From positions 62,001-126,000 of the forward strand of contig NZ_QEWP01000004.1 of assembly GCF_003121985.1 (NCBI RefSeq): 64,000 nucleotides of DNA. The letters run 5' to 3'. The position numbers and the translations under genes were made by a program. This document shows, piece by piece, positions 33,431 to 41,919 of the stretch. Numbering within the stretch: the stretch's first letter is position 1; each line of letters starts with the position of its first letter. This DNA comes from Marinilabilia rubra. GTDB lineage: Bacteria > Bacteroidota > Bacteroidia > Bacteroidales > Marinilabiliaceae. The notes under the pieces are model-generated. The model worked only from the letters and a program-made list of their open reading frames with translations. It was not told where the DNA came from and did not search any database.

Positions 33431-33504
33431 CGGGGTGTAGCGCAGTCCGGTAGCGCGCGTCGTTCGGGACGACGAGGTCCCAGGTTCGAGTCCTGGTACC
33501 CCGA
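33431..33504 (+). tRNA. tRNA-Pro(CGG)
   Basis: Acceptor CGGGGTG pairs with TACCCCG (one G-T pair). D arm GCGC/GCGC; anticodon stem CGTCG / CGACG with loop TTCGGGA (anticodon CGG); T arm CCAGG-TTCGAGT-CCTGG. Discriminator A; CCA is not encoded. Confidence 0.95.
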
Positions 33505-33512
33505 CAAAAAAA

Positions 33513-33553
33513 TAAAACACCCTTGTAAAACAATAATTTACAAGGGTGTTTTA
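33513..33553. terminator. Bidirectional terminator after tRNA-Pro
   Basis: A perfect 17-bp stem TAAAACACCCTTGTAAA / TTTACAAGGGTGTTTTA with a 7-nt loop. U-rich ends result on both strands. Confidence 0.8.
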
Positions 33554-33670
33554 TTATGAAAAATTTCATGCTATAATTCTCTGAAAAATTAAGCCAATAA
33601 TTGTTTATTATGATCGGCTCATATGGAAAACCCAGAGAAATAACCAGCAAAAGAAAAAAAGGCAGATATC

Positions 33671-34147
33671 CTACCGCACAGTTTCACGGGTTTCAGATAG
33701 GTTACTCAAAAAGCCATGGTTAAAAAACCTGGCATTGACATCCAGCAATCTAAACCCGTCTCCCGATAAATCATATATTTCAGGGAAGAATTTTACCATG
33801 CACATTTTTGCTTCAGAATTTATCCTGTCGACAAATTCTGTGTCTTCACAAAAGTCCGGAAGTTTTTTAACTACAGATTTCATCCGAATGACTTCTTCTT
33901 TTTTTCTAAAATCCGGGAAGGAAGCATCTTTATCAATGACTGACTCTGTATAACTTATAGTATTTTCAGCATATAGCACCAAATGTTCCGCCATTTTTTC
34001 GCTAAACTCTAAAGTAGGATACCTGTCTTCAATAATTCTACATAACCTGTCAATAAAAAATTCTTTAAATGAGGCATTAAAATCATCAGCTTCCTTAAAA
34101 CCTTCCAGAATTTTTCTAAACCTATTTTGGCTATCTGAATTTTCCAT
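33671..34147 (-). CDS. Unknown 158-aa helical protein
   Basis: Not recognised. An acidic, helical, soluble protein (pattern FKEADDFNASFKEFFIDRLCRIIEDRYPTLEFSEKMAEHLVLYAENTISYTESVID) with no signal peptide. It stands alone between tRNA-Pro and phoH. The continuous reading frame and amino-acid composition support a real gene. Confidence 0.6.
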   Translation of the reverse strand: MENSDSQNRFRKILEGFKEADDFNASFKEFFIDRLCRIIEDRYPTLEFSEKMAEHLVLYAENTISYTESVIDKDASFPDFRKKEEVIRMKSVVKKLPDFCEDTEFVDRINSEAKMCMVKFFPEIYDLSGDGFRLLDVNARFFNHGFLSNLSETRETVR

Positions 34148-34528
34148 ATTTAAGTATTATTTTACTTCTTTCAAAACAATTTCAATTTAATTAATGTTCA
34201 ACTAATTTTCAATTGATATCCTGATTTTTATTTAATAATTAGTTGTGGGTATTTTATGAATTTTCTTTCCATCCGCAAATAATCTGTATAAGTTATTGAT
34301 CTGGTGGCTGCCTGAACGGTTGGCAGGGAACTCGCAAAGTTGATTTTTTACATGCCCTTTTGAAGCTATTGGAGACATACTCCTTTCATTTGTAATAATA
34401 ATGGATGGTACAAATTTATTTATGCGCAGAAACAAGCAGAAAGATTGATGGAATACTACCGTTTTAGCTGTTTTATTTTCCCAAAATGTTGTTAATTTGC
34501 AACGGAAAAACAGGAGAATGAAAACTGT
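34148..34528. other. Gene-free 381-bp stretch upstream of phoH
   Basis: I see no convincing gene. An imperfect GC-rich inverted repeat (GCTGCCTGAACGGTTGGCAGG) lies near 34306-34327. The last 60 bp probably carry the phoH promoter, with a TTAATTTGC -7-like box near 34490. Confidence 0.5.
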
Positions 34529-35461
34529 ATGATAGAAAAGCTTATATATCTTGAATCAGTTGATTTAGTTGAGTTTTTAGGAGTTAAAAACAGTAAACTC
34601 GATTTGATTAAAGCTGGATTCCCCAAATTAAGGATTGTAGCCAGGGGTAATTGGCTCAAAGCCATGGGTGAAGCGGAGGAAGTCGCCGATTTCGAAGAAA
34701 AAATCAATCAACTTCTCGAACATTATGAACGGTATAATGTACTCAAAGAAGATTCAATTAATGATATTTTAAAAGGGGAGAGAGTTATTCAGTCTGAAAG
34801 TCCGGACGATACCATCCTATTTGGAGTGAACGGCAAACCGATTAAAGCAAGAACTGAAAATCAACGTAAGCTGGTAGAGGCCTATGAGAATAATGATCTG
34901 ATGTTTGCCGTTGGACCGGCAGGTTCAGGAAAAACTTATACGGCAATTGCTTTAGCTGTGAAAGCCCTTAAGAGTAGAGTTGTAAGACGGATTATTTTAA
35001 GTCGCCCTGCTGTTGAAGCAGGAGAAAAACTGGGTTTTTTACCCGGGGATATGAAAGAGAAAATTGATCCCTATTTGCAACCACTTTACGATGCTTTGCA
35101 GGATATGATCCCTGCAGTGAAGCTTAAAGAGTACATGGAAAACGGAACAATACAAATAGCTCCTCTGGCATATATGAGGGGGCGTACGCTTAATAATGCT
35201 TTTGTGATATTGGATGAAGCCCAAAATACGACGACAAATCAGTTGAAAATGTTTTTGACCAGGATGGGGACTAGTGCCAAGTTTGTTGTAACAGGTGACA
35301 TTACCCAAATTGACTTGCCAAATCCTATGACCTCCGGATTGGTTCAGGCTATGCGTATTCTTAAAGGAATTAAGGGCATTGAGCGCATTAAATTTTCTGT
35401 TAAAGATATTGTCCGACACAGATTGGTGACAGACATAGTTGAAGCTTACGAAAAAGAATAA
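34529..35461 (+). CDS. PhoH-family ATPase
   Basis: A 310-aa protein. An N-terminal KH-like region (about 1-60) precedes the PhoH ATPase domain with Walker A FAVGPAGSGKTYTAIA (near 128-143), ILSRPAVEAGEKLGFLPGD, Walker B FVILDEAQNTT and a DITQIDLP motif. PhoH proteins are RNA-associated ATPases, often linked to ribosome or YbeY function. purC follows after 18 bp and may be co-transcribed. Confidence 0.93.
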   Translation: MIEKLIYLESVDLVEFLGVKNSKLDLIKAGFPKLRIVARGNWLKAMGEAEEVADFEEKINQLLEHYERYNVLKEDSINDILKGERVIQSESPDDTILFGVNGKPIKARTENQRKLVEAYENNDLMFAVGPAGSGKTYTAIALAVKALKSRVVRRIILSRPAVEAGEKLGFLPGDMKEKIDPYLQPLYDALQDMIPAVKLKEYMENGTIQIAPLAYMRGRTLNNAFVILDEAQNTTTNQLKMFLTRMGTSAKFVVTGDITQIDLPNPMTSGLVQAMRILKGIKGIERIKFSVKDIVRHRLVTDIVEAYEKE

Positions 35462-35479
35462 CTCAATATTTTCATATCT

Positions 35480-36433
35480 ATGCAAAACGCTATTGTAAAG
35501 ACCAACTTTAATTTTCCCCGTCAAAAAGACGTTTACAAAGGGAAAGTTCGTGATGTTTACAACATCGATGACAATTACCTGGTGATGGTAGTTTCTGACC
35601 GCATCTCAGCTTTTGATGTGGTATTACCTGAAGGGGTTCCTTTTAAGGGACAGGTGTTAAACCAGATTGCGGCCAAATTCCTTGATGCAACTGCCGATAT
35701 CGTACCCAACTGGAAGGTGGAAACTCCCGATCCTATGGTAACAGTAGGCCATTTCTGTGAGCCATTCAAAGTGGAAATGGTTATTCGCGGATACCTTACA
35801 GGACATGCCTGGCGTGAGTATAAGTCAGGAAAAAGAGAACTTTGCGGAAATCCTTTACCTGAGGGAATGGTTGAAAACCAAAAGTTTGATCAACCTCTCA
35901 TCACTCCAACAACAAAAGCGGATGTGGGCCATGATGAAGACATTTCACGCGAAGAAATCCTGAAACAGGGATTAGTAAGCGAAGATGATTATGCAATGCT
36001 GGAAAAATACACGCGTGAGTTGTTTCAACGTGGTTCTGAAATGGCCGCTGAAAAGGGATTGATTTTGGTGGACACCAAGTATGAATTTGGTAAAAAAGAT
36101 GGAAAAATTTACCTGATTGATGAAATTCATACCCCTGATTCTTCACGTTATTTCTATGCAGACGGATATGAAGAGCGTTTGAAAAACGGCGAAAAACAAA
36201 GACAATTGTCTAAGGAGTTTGTTCGTCAGTGGCTTATTGAAAATGGATTTGAAGGAAAAGACGGACAAAAAGTACCAGATATGAATGAAGCTTATATCAA
36301 GGAAGTTTCGGAACGGTACATTGAATTGTTTGAGAAAATTACTGGTGAAACTTTTGAAAAAGCAAAAGCTGAAGATGTCGCCGGAAGAATTGAAAAGAAC
36401 GTTACAGAATATCTTAACGGCCTTTTAAAATAA
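35480..36433 (+). CDS. purC: SAICAR synthase PurC
   Basis: A 317-aa protein of the longer eukaryote-like/Bacteroidota size. Signatures include [52 protein letters not shown] and [17 protein letters not shown]. It joins CAIR and aspartate in purine synthesis. It lies 18 bp after phoH, and a hairpin terminator follows. Confidence 0.97.
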   Translation: MQNAIVKTNFNFPRQKDVYKGKVRDVYNIDDNYLVMVVSDRISAFDVVLPEGVPFKGQVLNQIAAKFLDATADIVPNWKVETPDPMVTVGHFCEPFKVEMVIRGYLTGHAWREYKSGKRELCGNPLPEGMVENQKFDQPLITPTTKADVGHDEDISREEILKQGLVSEDDYAMLEKYTRELFQRGSEMAAEKGLILVDTKYEFGKKDGKIYLIDEIHTPDSSRYFYADGYEERLKNGEKQRQLSKEFVRQWLIENGFEGKDGQKVPDMNEAYIKEVSERYIELFEKITGETFEKAKAEDVAGRIEKNVTEYLNGLLK

Positions 36434-36446
36434 ACTATTCATATCG

Positions 36447-36520
36447 ACGCAGAGATATCAGGGATTAGAATTTATCGATGGCTTTTGTTTAGCCTCTCTG
36501 ATATATCTGCGTTTCTTTTT
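36447..36520 (+). terminator. Intrinsic terminator after purC
   Basis: Long stem ACGCAGAGATATCAGGGA (36447-36464) with TCTCTGATATATCTGCGT (36495-36512), 16 of 18 paired, then T-rich TTCTTTTTT. Confidence 0.7.
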
Positions 36521-36534
36521 TAAAATTTTACGCT

Positions 36535-37635
36535 GTGAAACTTTCAGCTAGCAAAAAGATTTCTTTGGCCGGAAAATTATTGCCGGGAATGTTGCCCCTT
36601 TTATTATTTGTTGGTGTTGAACTTATTTGGGGAACTACATCAGGATTATTAGCCGCTTTGGGGTTAGGTTTTAGTCAGTTGATTTGGTTTTGGTTCCGCG
36701 AAAAAAGGGTCGATAAGTTTATCTTAATGGATGTGGGCTTTCTGGTCGTTTTAGGGGGATTGGCCATATTGTTTGACAATGCCTTACTTTTTAAATTGAA
36801 GCCGGTTTTCATCGGTGCTGCTATTTTGCTGCTTATTGGTTATTCGGCTTTTTCCGACCACAATTTGGTAATGATTATGAGCCAACGGTATTTTAAAGGA
36901 TTGATGACCGGCCCTTTTGAATCGTGGTTAATGCAACAAATGCTGAAAGTTTTTTTCTGGCTAATGGCAGCGCATACCTTTCTTACTCTTGGAGCCGCTC
37001 TTTGGATGCCTCATGCCTGGTGGGCAGCAATAAGTGGACCGGGTTTTTATATCTTAGTAGCCTTGTTGCTGGGAATTTCTTGGATTTCGAATCAGCAACG
37101 CCGCAAAAAATGGAGTAGGGAGGAGTGGCTTCCCATCGTAGATGAAGAAGGAAAATTACAAGGGCAGGCACCCCGGAGTTTGGTTCATAACGGAAAAGTG
37201 AAATGGTTACACCCTGTTGTGCACGTTCAGGTGGTTACCTCAGATGGATTGTGGCTTCAAAAACGTCCAATGCATAAAAAGGTTCAGCCCGGAAAATGGG
37301 ACACAGCTGTTGGAGGCCATGTGGCCATCAATGAAGATATTCAATCAGCTTTAAAGCGTGAGACCCGTGAGGAAATAGGAATTAATGCCGAAGGAGCTAT
37401 TCCTGTTGGGCGCTATTTGTGGCGTAGTAAGATTGAGAAAGAATTGGTTTTTGTTTTCGCTAAATCTTTCGAAGAAAAAATTACCCCCAATCCAGACGAA
37501 CTGGATGGAGGTAGAATATGGACTTTTGAAGAAATAAAGGAGAATATTGGAAAAAGCGTTTTTACACCAAATTTCGAGAATGAGTTTTTAAGGTTTGAAG
37601 CTCACTTTTATAAAACTCAGGCTCAGGTTGTTTAG
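36535..37635 (+). CDS. Membrane protein fused to a Nudix hydrolase domain
   Basis: 366 aa from a GTG start. Residues 1-185 hold six to seven membrane spans resembling the YciB/septation protein A family (FVGVELIWGTTSGLLAALGLG; FKLKPVFIGAAILLLIGYSAF). Residues about 200-360 form a Nudix domain of the IPP-isomerase/YfcD type: a complete Nudix box at G261-I283 (GHVAINEDIQSALKRETREE then IGI), preceded by VHNGKVKWLHPVVHVQVV. The Nudix domain would face the cytoplasm. The substrate is unknown. The join is a single continuous frame, so the fusion is genuine in this sequence. Confidence 0.85.
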   Translation: MKLSASKKISLAGKLLPGMLPLLLFVGVELIWGTTSGLLAALGLGFSQLIWFWFREKRVDKFILMDVGFLVVLGGLAILFDNALLFKLKPVFIGAAILLLIGYSAFSDHNLVMIMSQRYFKGLMTGPFESWLMQQMLKVFFWLMAAHTFLTLGAALWMPHAWWAAISGPGFYILVALLLGISWISNQQRRKKWSREEWLPIVDEEGKLQGQAPRSLVHNGKVKWLHPVVHVQVVTSDGLWLQKRPMHKKVQPGKWDTAVGGHVAINEDIQSALKRETREEIGINAEGAIPVGRYLWRSKIEKELVFVFAKSFEEKITPNPDELDGGRIWTFEEIKENIGKSVFTPNFENEFLRFEAHFYKTQAQVV

Positions 37636-38921
37636 CTTTCTCCTCCCTTCCAAAATTCCTCTTTCTCGATTTTATTGATGCGGCGTTTCAGGTAATCCTT
37701 CAATTGGTTGTTATAATGATCAGAATTGGTGGTATCTTCTTCAAACATCTTGAGGGTTACCTTATATTCATTTAGTGCTTGTTCTCTGTCTTTTATCTGA
37801 TAGTCAAGTACAAACAGTGCTTTCATTCTAATTGAAAGATTAGAGGGATCTGCCTCAAGAATTTCCTGATAGAGCGCTAGTGCCTTTTCCCATCTCATCT
37901 GCTTTTCATAAGTTTCAGCTAACTCAGTATTGATCATGACTTTAACCACCAATGGAGTGGAAGCAAGATTCATAGCTGTGTTGAAGTGTTTTTCACTTTC
38001 ATTTACCAACCCAATTTTTCTACAGCAAATGCCAAGATTAAAAAAGACCAAAAAATCATTGGGATTCTGAAAAGCAGCAATTCTCAATACTTCTTCTCCT
38101 TTTATGAATTGGCCGTCTTTTCGGTAACTCATTCCGAGGAATTTGGTAGTAATGAAGGAAGAATCTCCCTTGGTGTATAACTCAGAAAAAAGGGCAATCG
38201 ATTTTTCTATATTGTCGGTTAAATAAAAGGCTTGCCCTATTAGCCTTCTTAAAGGCTTAGATTGCTGAATTTCAGGATTGTAGTAATTTCCCATGAAATT
38301 TAAAGCCTCATTTGCTCTCTCCTTACCAAGAAGTAATTTTCCTGCCTTATAAAGAGTAACAGACTTTGGGATAGTTTCTGCACTCTTTGTATAAAATATC
38401 AGAGAACTATCTGTTTTGCCGAGATCTTGATATACTTCGGCTATTGTGTTAAGAAAAAACGTATTTGTACTATCTGCTTTTATAAGTGATTGGAAAACGG
38501 GCTTTGATGCTCTAAAGTCACCTTCCTTCTTTAGTATTAAAGCTTTATGAGGCATGTAAACTGAGCTGTCTAGTCCCTGCTTTAGCAAAAGATTTACTAA
38601 CTCTAATGCTTTATTGTTCTCTGATGTTTTGTAGTATATTTCTTCAAGTTCTTTTACCAATTGAACAGAGGAGGAATCCTCCGAATAGGTTTTCTCCAAA
38701 AGGTCAATGGCTCTGTCAATTTTGTACTCTTTCATTAATCGCCTGGCTTTTTCGATGCGCCTGGAGACTATGTCGGGGGATAAAATTTCAGGGGTATTAA
38801 TCTGAGTAAGGGTGTCAACCGCAGTAACAGTATCAGTTGTGTCAGCATTAATAAATTCTACAGCGGAAGAAAACTGTGAGGTTAGAATCAGGGAAAAAAT
38901 GATTGTGGAAAGAGTTTTCAT
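37632..38921 (-). CDS. Exported TPR-repeat protein
   Basis: A 429-aa protein with a signal peptide (MKTLSTIIFSLILTSQFSSAVE). It is then almost entirely tetratricopeptide-like repeats (for example ALELVNLLLKQGLDSSVYMPHKALILKKEGDF; FFLNTIAEVYQDLGKTDSSLIFYTKSAE; VFFNLGICCRKIGLVNESEKHFNTAM). It is probably a periplasmic scaffold. It lies downstream of the M56-TonB gene on the same strand, but a terminator separates them. It converges on the Nudix fusion with a 4-bp overlap. Confidence 0.85.
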   Translation of the reverse strand: MKTLSTIIFSLILTSQFSSAVEFINADTTDTVTAVDTLTQINTPEILSPDIVSRRIEKARRLMKEYKIDRAIDLLEKTYSEDSSSVQLVKELEEIYYKTSENNKALELVNLLLKQGLDSSVYMPHKALILKKEGDFRASKPVFQSLIKADSTNTFFLNTIAEVYQDLGKTDSSLIFYTKSAETIPKSVTLYKAGKLLLGKERANEALNFMGNYYNPEIQQSKPLRRLIGQAFYLTDNIEKSIALFSELYTKGDSSFITTKFLGMSYRKDGQFIKGEEVLRIAAFQNPNDFLVFFNLGICCRKIGLVNESEKHFNTAMNLASTPLVVKVMINTELAETYEKQMRWEKALALYQEILEADPSNLSIRMKALFVLDYQIKDREQALNEYKVTLKMFEEDTTNSDHYNNQLKDYLKRRINKIEKEEFWKGGES

Positions 38922-38946
38922 AATTAAGGTTTAAGTGAGTAAAAAC

Positions 38947-38982
38947 ACCTCCAGACTTATTAATTAAAAAAAATCTGGAGGT
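38947..38982 (-). terminator. Intrinsic terminator after the M56-TonB gene
   Basis: Perfect stem ACCTCCAGA / TCTGGAGGT. On the minus strand it is followed by GTTTTTACTC. It lies between the M56-TonB gene and the TPR gene. Confidence 0.65.
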
Positions 38983-39001
38983 AATTCTATAATGAAAATT
39001 T

Positions 39002-40279
39002 TTATTTCTCAGATTTGTCGTTTTCCCCAGCGTTGCTGTCCGATATCCTGAAATTGATGGGAACAGTATAGTTGACACTTACCTTTTCACCTTGAAATTT
39101 ACCAGGAGTCCATGCAGGAAGACTTTCAACAACGCGAAGAGCTTCCTCATCTAATATAATGTGACCTGAGCTTCTGGCAATCTCAGCATTTTTAACTTCC
39201 CCTTTCTCGCTAATTACAAATTTCACATATACCCGCCCTTCGTACTTATTTTTTATTGCCTTTTGAGGGTATTGAGTATTATTTGCCAAAAAAGAACGTA
39301 ATTTCTGACTTCCTCCCGGGTATTCTGGCATCTCATCTGCCATATTATATACCTTGGTTCCGGAAGTTGATTTGGAAATTTCAACGTTTTCCTGATAAAG
39401 GTTATTCACCTCATTATTAGCTTTATTGCAAGACATAAAGCAAATAAAGAATATCATCACTGCTGTAGAGGCAAGAACAATATTACGTCTGGATGGATTG
39501 TTATTTTTAGTCATCATGATAAATCGTTTTTTAATGAATGATTTGTGAAAACTATTCACCAGATCCAGACGTTCTCCGGTGCGCTGATAAAGCAACAGCC
39601 TTTTGTAGTTAATTAATGGAGTTCCCCGTTTTAATACTTCACGATCCGCCTGGAATTCATGAATTTCCTTTAAACTGCGACTCAGAAACCATACGAAAGG
39701 ATTGAACCATTGAAAAATAATAACTGATTCAAGCAGAATCACATCCAAAGAATGCCATTTTCGTGAATGAGAAGTTTCATGGGCAATGATTTGTTTTAAT
39801 TCCTCTTCGCTAAATGTATTCTTTTCGATAAAAATCATATTGAAAAAGGAAAATGGGCTGAAATCGCCTGGCAAAAAAGCTAGTTTAAATCTTCCGTGGT
39901 GGACAAATTCGGCAGATTTGGACAATAAGCCAAGTTTTACCAATCCATACACCAGTCTGAACAATAGCAAAATTACTCCGGAAAAATAAAGCAGCTTAAC
40001 AACATCCCAATTGGTGAAAGGGCTTGTTATTAAAGCCTTTATGTTATTTGAGGTAACTGTTACCGGATCCATCAGCATTGAAATTTTATTGGATTCATTT
40101 CCGGATAGAAACCAGTCGGCCGGAGAAAAGGGGAGAATTAGAGCAATAATTAGTCCCCCCAGGATGAAAATGCGGTTGAATGAAAAGGTGGTCCTTCCCT
40201 TAAGAAATACCTGAAAAACAAGTACTATTCCCGCTACTAATACCGATGACTCATAAAGCCAGTTTGAAAAACTAATCAT
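39002..40279 (-). CDS. BlaR1-like M56 metallopeptidase with TonB C-terminal domain
   Basis: A 425-aa protein. Three N-terminal spans (about 8-110) are followed by the M56 zinc peptidase with HETSH (167-171) and the downstream Glu in EIHEFQADREVL. A fourth span lies near 265-280 (IVLASTAVMIFFICFMSC). The periplasmic C-terminus is a TonB domain (MPEYPGGSQKLRSFL; ARSSGHIILDEEALRVVESLPAWTPG). In the BlaR1 family the peptidase senses an envelope signal and inactivates the partner repressor. The TonB domain replaces the usual penicillin-binding sensor, as is common in Bacteroidota. The start overlaps the repressor stop (ATGA). Confidence 0.93.
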   Translation of the reverse strand: MISFSNWLYESSVLVAGIVLVFQVFLKGRTTFSFNRIFILGGLIIALILPFSPADWFLSGNESNKISMLMDPVTVTSNNIKALITSPFTNWDVVKLLYFSGVILLLFRLVYGLVKLGLLSKSAEFVHHGRFKLAFLPGDFSPFSFFNMIFIEKNTFSEEELKQIIAHETSHSRKWHSLDVILLESVIIFQWFNPFVWFLSRSLKEIHEFQADREVLKRGTPLINYKRLLLYQRTGERLDLVNSFHKSFIKKRFIMMTKNNNPSRRNIVLASTAVMIFFICFMSCNKANNEVNNLYQENVEISKSTSGTKVYNMADEMPEYPGGSQKLRSFLANNTQYPQKAIKNKYEGRVYVKFVISEKGEVKNAEIARSSGHIILDEEALRVVESLPAWTPGKFQGEKVSVNYTVPINFRISDSNAGENDKSEK

Positions 40280-40659
40280 TGTCTTTTGTTTTTATTGTTT
40301 TCCAATTCCTTACGCACTTCAGCTACCAGATCATCGAATTCATTTAGATCCATTTTGTCGTTTTTTGCAAAAAATGAGACAAGGTTTTTGAATGAATTTT
40401 CAAAGTAGTTGCTTATAAAGCGTTTCATAAACTTTCTGGTATACTCTTGTTTGGAAATAATAGTAAAATAAACGTGACCTTTACCCTCAGCAATATGGTC
40501 TACAAACCCTTTCCTTTCCAATATGCGCACGATGGTAGATACGGTATTGTAAGCCGGTGCCGGCTCAGGAAGCTGATCGATGATTTGTCTCACTGTGGCA
40601 TTGTCCATTTGCCATAGCCGGTGCATTATTTGTTCTTCTGCTTTTGTTAGTTCTTTCAT
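40276..40659 (-). CDS. BlaI/MecI/CopY-family repressor
   Basis: A 127-aa protein with a winged helix (LTKAEEQIMHRLWQMDNATVRQIIDQLPEPAPAYNTVSTIVRILERKGFVDH) and a C-terminal dimerization helix, as in BlaI. It is the first gene of a two-gene operon with the M56-TonB peptidase, which probably cleaves it or relieves its repression. Two inverted repeats upstream of its start are the likely operators, so the operon represses itself. The inducing signal is unknown. Confidence 0.95.
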   Translation of the reverse strand: MKELTKAEEQIMHRLWQMDNATVRQIIDQLPEPAPAYNTVSTIVRILERKGFVDHIAEGKGHVYFTIISKQEYTRKFMKRFISNYFENSFKNLVSFFAKNDKMDLNEFDDLVAEVRKELENNKNKRQ

Positions 40660-40665
40660 GGATTC

Positions 40666-40707
40666 AACTAAATGTTTAGTTTAAAATTACAACTAAAACC
40701 TTAGTTG
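40666..40707. promoter_or_regulatory. Twin operator of the BlaI-like repressor
   Basis: Two inverted repeats with the same half-site: AACTAAA-TG-TTTAGTT (40666-40681) and CAACTAA-AACC-TTAGTTG (40690-40707), 7 and 31 bp upstream of the repressor ATG. Adjacent dyads before a blaI-type gene are the known arrangement for this family. Confidence 0.7.
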
Positions 40708-40754
40708 ATCAACCAATTCACTGTTAAATATTATTAAAGGATGATGTGTGCGGA

Positions 40755-41459
40755 TTATGCCTGTATTAAAAACATGGTTGGTTTCTTATGCAAATCAGGT
40801 AATTTGCCTTTCCAGGCGGATACTGGTTTGGTTACAATCAATTCCTCGGAAAGTGTAACATTGCAGGCAATACACAATAGAGTATCCGGACGACAATGCT
40901 TTAGTATATCCTGGGCCAAAGCGTTGTTGCGATAAGGAGCTTCAATAAAAAGCTGCGTTTGTTTTTCTTTTGTACTTCTGGCTTCCAGATGCTTAATGGC
41001 TTTGGTACGCTCAGTTTTGTCAATTGGCAAATAACCGTTGAAAGCAAAATTTTGTCCGTTCATTCCGGAACCCATTAAAGCCAATAGGATAGAGGAGGGG
41101 CCAACAAGGGGTACAACTTCAATGTTTTTTTGATGGGCAATTTTTACGATCTCTGCCCCGGGATCGGCTACTCCGGGACACCCTGCCTCGGATATTACAC
41201 CTATGTCCTGGCCATCTAGTATAGGATTCAGGAAGGAAGCATATTCTTTGGGACCGGTATGTTTATCCAAAACAAAAAAAGAGGAGGCATCAATATCCAT
41301 ATTGCTATCAAGCAACCGCAAGTAACGACGGGCAGTTCGAAGATTTTCGACAATAAAATAGCGAAACTGGCAAGCCATGGCGGCAACCTCCGAGGGTATT
41401 GTTAATGCCGTATTTTCATTTCCCAGATGATTGGGAATCATATAGAGTTTTCCCTTCAT
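40755..41459 (-). CDS. Tetrapyrrole-methylase-fold SAM methyltransferase, RsmI-like
   Basis: 234 aa from the ATG at 41459 (MKGKLYMIPNHLGN); the upstream ATG at 41480 is less typical. Motifs of the RsmI branch are IPNHLGN, FIVENLRTARRYLRLLD, GVISEAGCPGVADPGAEIV, VPLVGPSSILLALMGSG and QTQLFIEAPYRNNALAQDIL. RsmI 2'-O-methylates C1402 of 16S rRNA. This looks like the shorter Bacteroidota paralogue, so its exact target is uncertain. Confidence 0.88.
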   Translation of the reverse strand: MKGKLYMIPNHLGNENTALTIPSEVAAMACQFRYFIVENLRTARRYLRLLDSNMDIDASSFFVLDKHTGPKEYASFLNPILDGQDIGVISEAGCPGVADPGAEIVKIAHQKNIEVVPLVGPSSILLALMGSGMNGQNFAFNGYLPIDKTERTKAIKHLEARSTKEKQTQLFIEAPYRNNALAQDILKHCRPDTLLCIACNVTLSEELIVTKPVSAWKGKLPDLHKKPTMFLIQA

Positions 41460-41709
41460 AATTGTTTTAAATTTGGGCAAAAATAGGGAAATAAAAAGAC
41501 CTGTGGAACCTTAAGTATGATTAAGAAGTGTCATGATTCCAAAGAAATTAAGATCAGATTTCCACATCTTTCACAAATCGTTATTATATGAAGAAAATTT
41601 CAATATATTTATAATACGAGAAGGGAAATTTTCTTTTTAAAAAGCTTCATAATCTTTGTGACCATTTTGTGTTTGCACTTTACAGAATAGAAAAAAAGAT
41701 GTAGCTTTG
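41460..41709. other. Divergent intergenic region, rsmI-like / pyrB leader
   Basis: About 250 AT-rich bp without a gene. It must carry the promoters of the methylase gene and of the pyrB leader. A TAGCTTTG box (TAnnTTTG) lies at 41702-41709 on the plus strand, but no TTG stands at ideal distance. Confidence 0.4.
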
Positions 41710-41910
41710 ATGCCCGGTATGACATTAAAACAGGAAATAGGAAATAAGCCGGTATTTCTGGTGAACAAACACCGAAACGCTTTCTGCATCCGCAGAGTGC
41801 TTCGCCATTTCTATTTCGAAGATATTCATATTAAAAGACCTGGTCATTTTATTGATCGGGTCTTTTTTTGTGCAATATTGTTTGGAAACACTATTTTTAA
41901 ACCATCATAA
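41710..41910 (+). CDS. Possible pyrB leader peptide
   Basis: A 66-codon frame (MPGMTLKQEIGNKPVFLV...) runs through the terminator hairpin and stops 9 bp before the pyrB ATG. This is the same geometry as the known PyrL leader of the E. coli pyrBI operon, where coupled translation prevents termination when UTP is low. I have no evidence of conservation; the frame could be chance. Confidence 0.3.
   Translation: MPGMTLKQEIGNKPVFLVNKHRNAFCIRRVLRHFYFEDIHIKRPGHFIDRVFFCAILFGNTIFKPS
41833..41869 (+). terminator. Attenuator-like terminator in the pyrB leader
   Basis: A 14-bp stem AAAAGACCTGGTCA / TGATCGGGTCTTTT (two G-U pairs) with loop TTTTAT and a T7 run. It lies between two divergent genes with no upstream plus-strand gene to terminate. 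It is therefore best explained as a transcription attenuator for pyrBI. Confidence 0.65.
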
Positions 41911-41919
41911 AGAATACCC

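Noticed and set aside
34232-34435. 67-codon minus-strand frame upstream of phoH
   Set aside because: No signal, motif or context; the composition looks non-coding.
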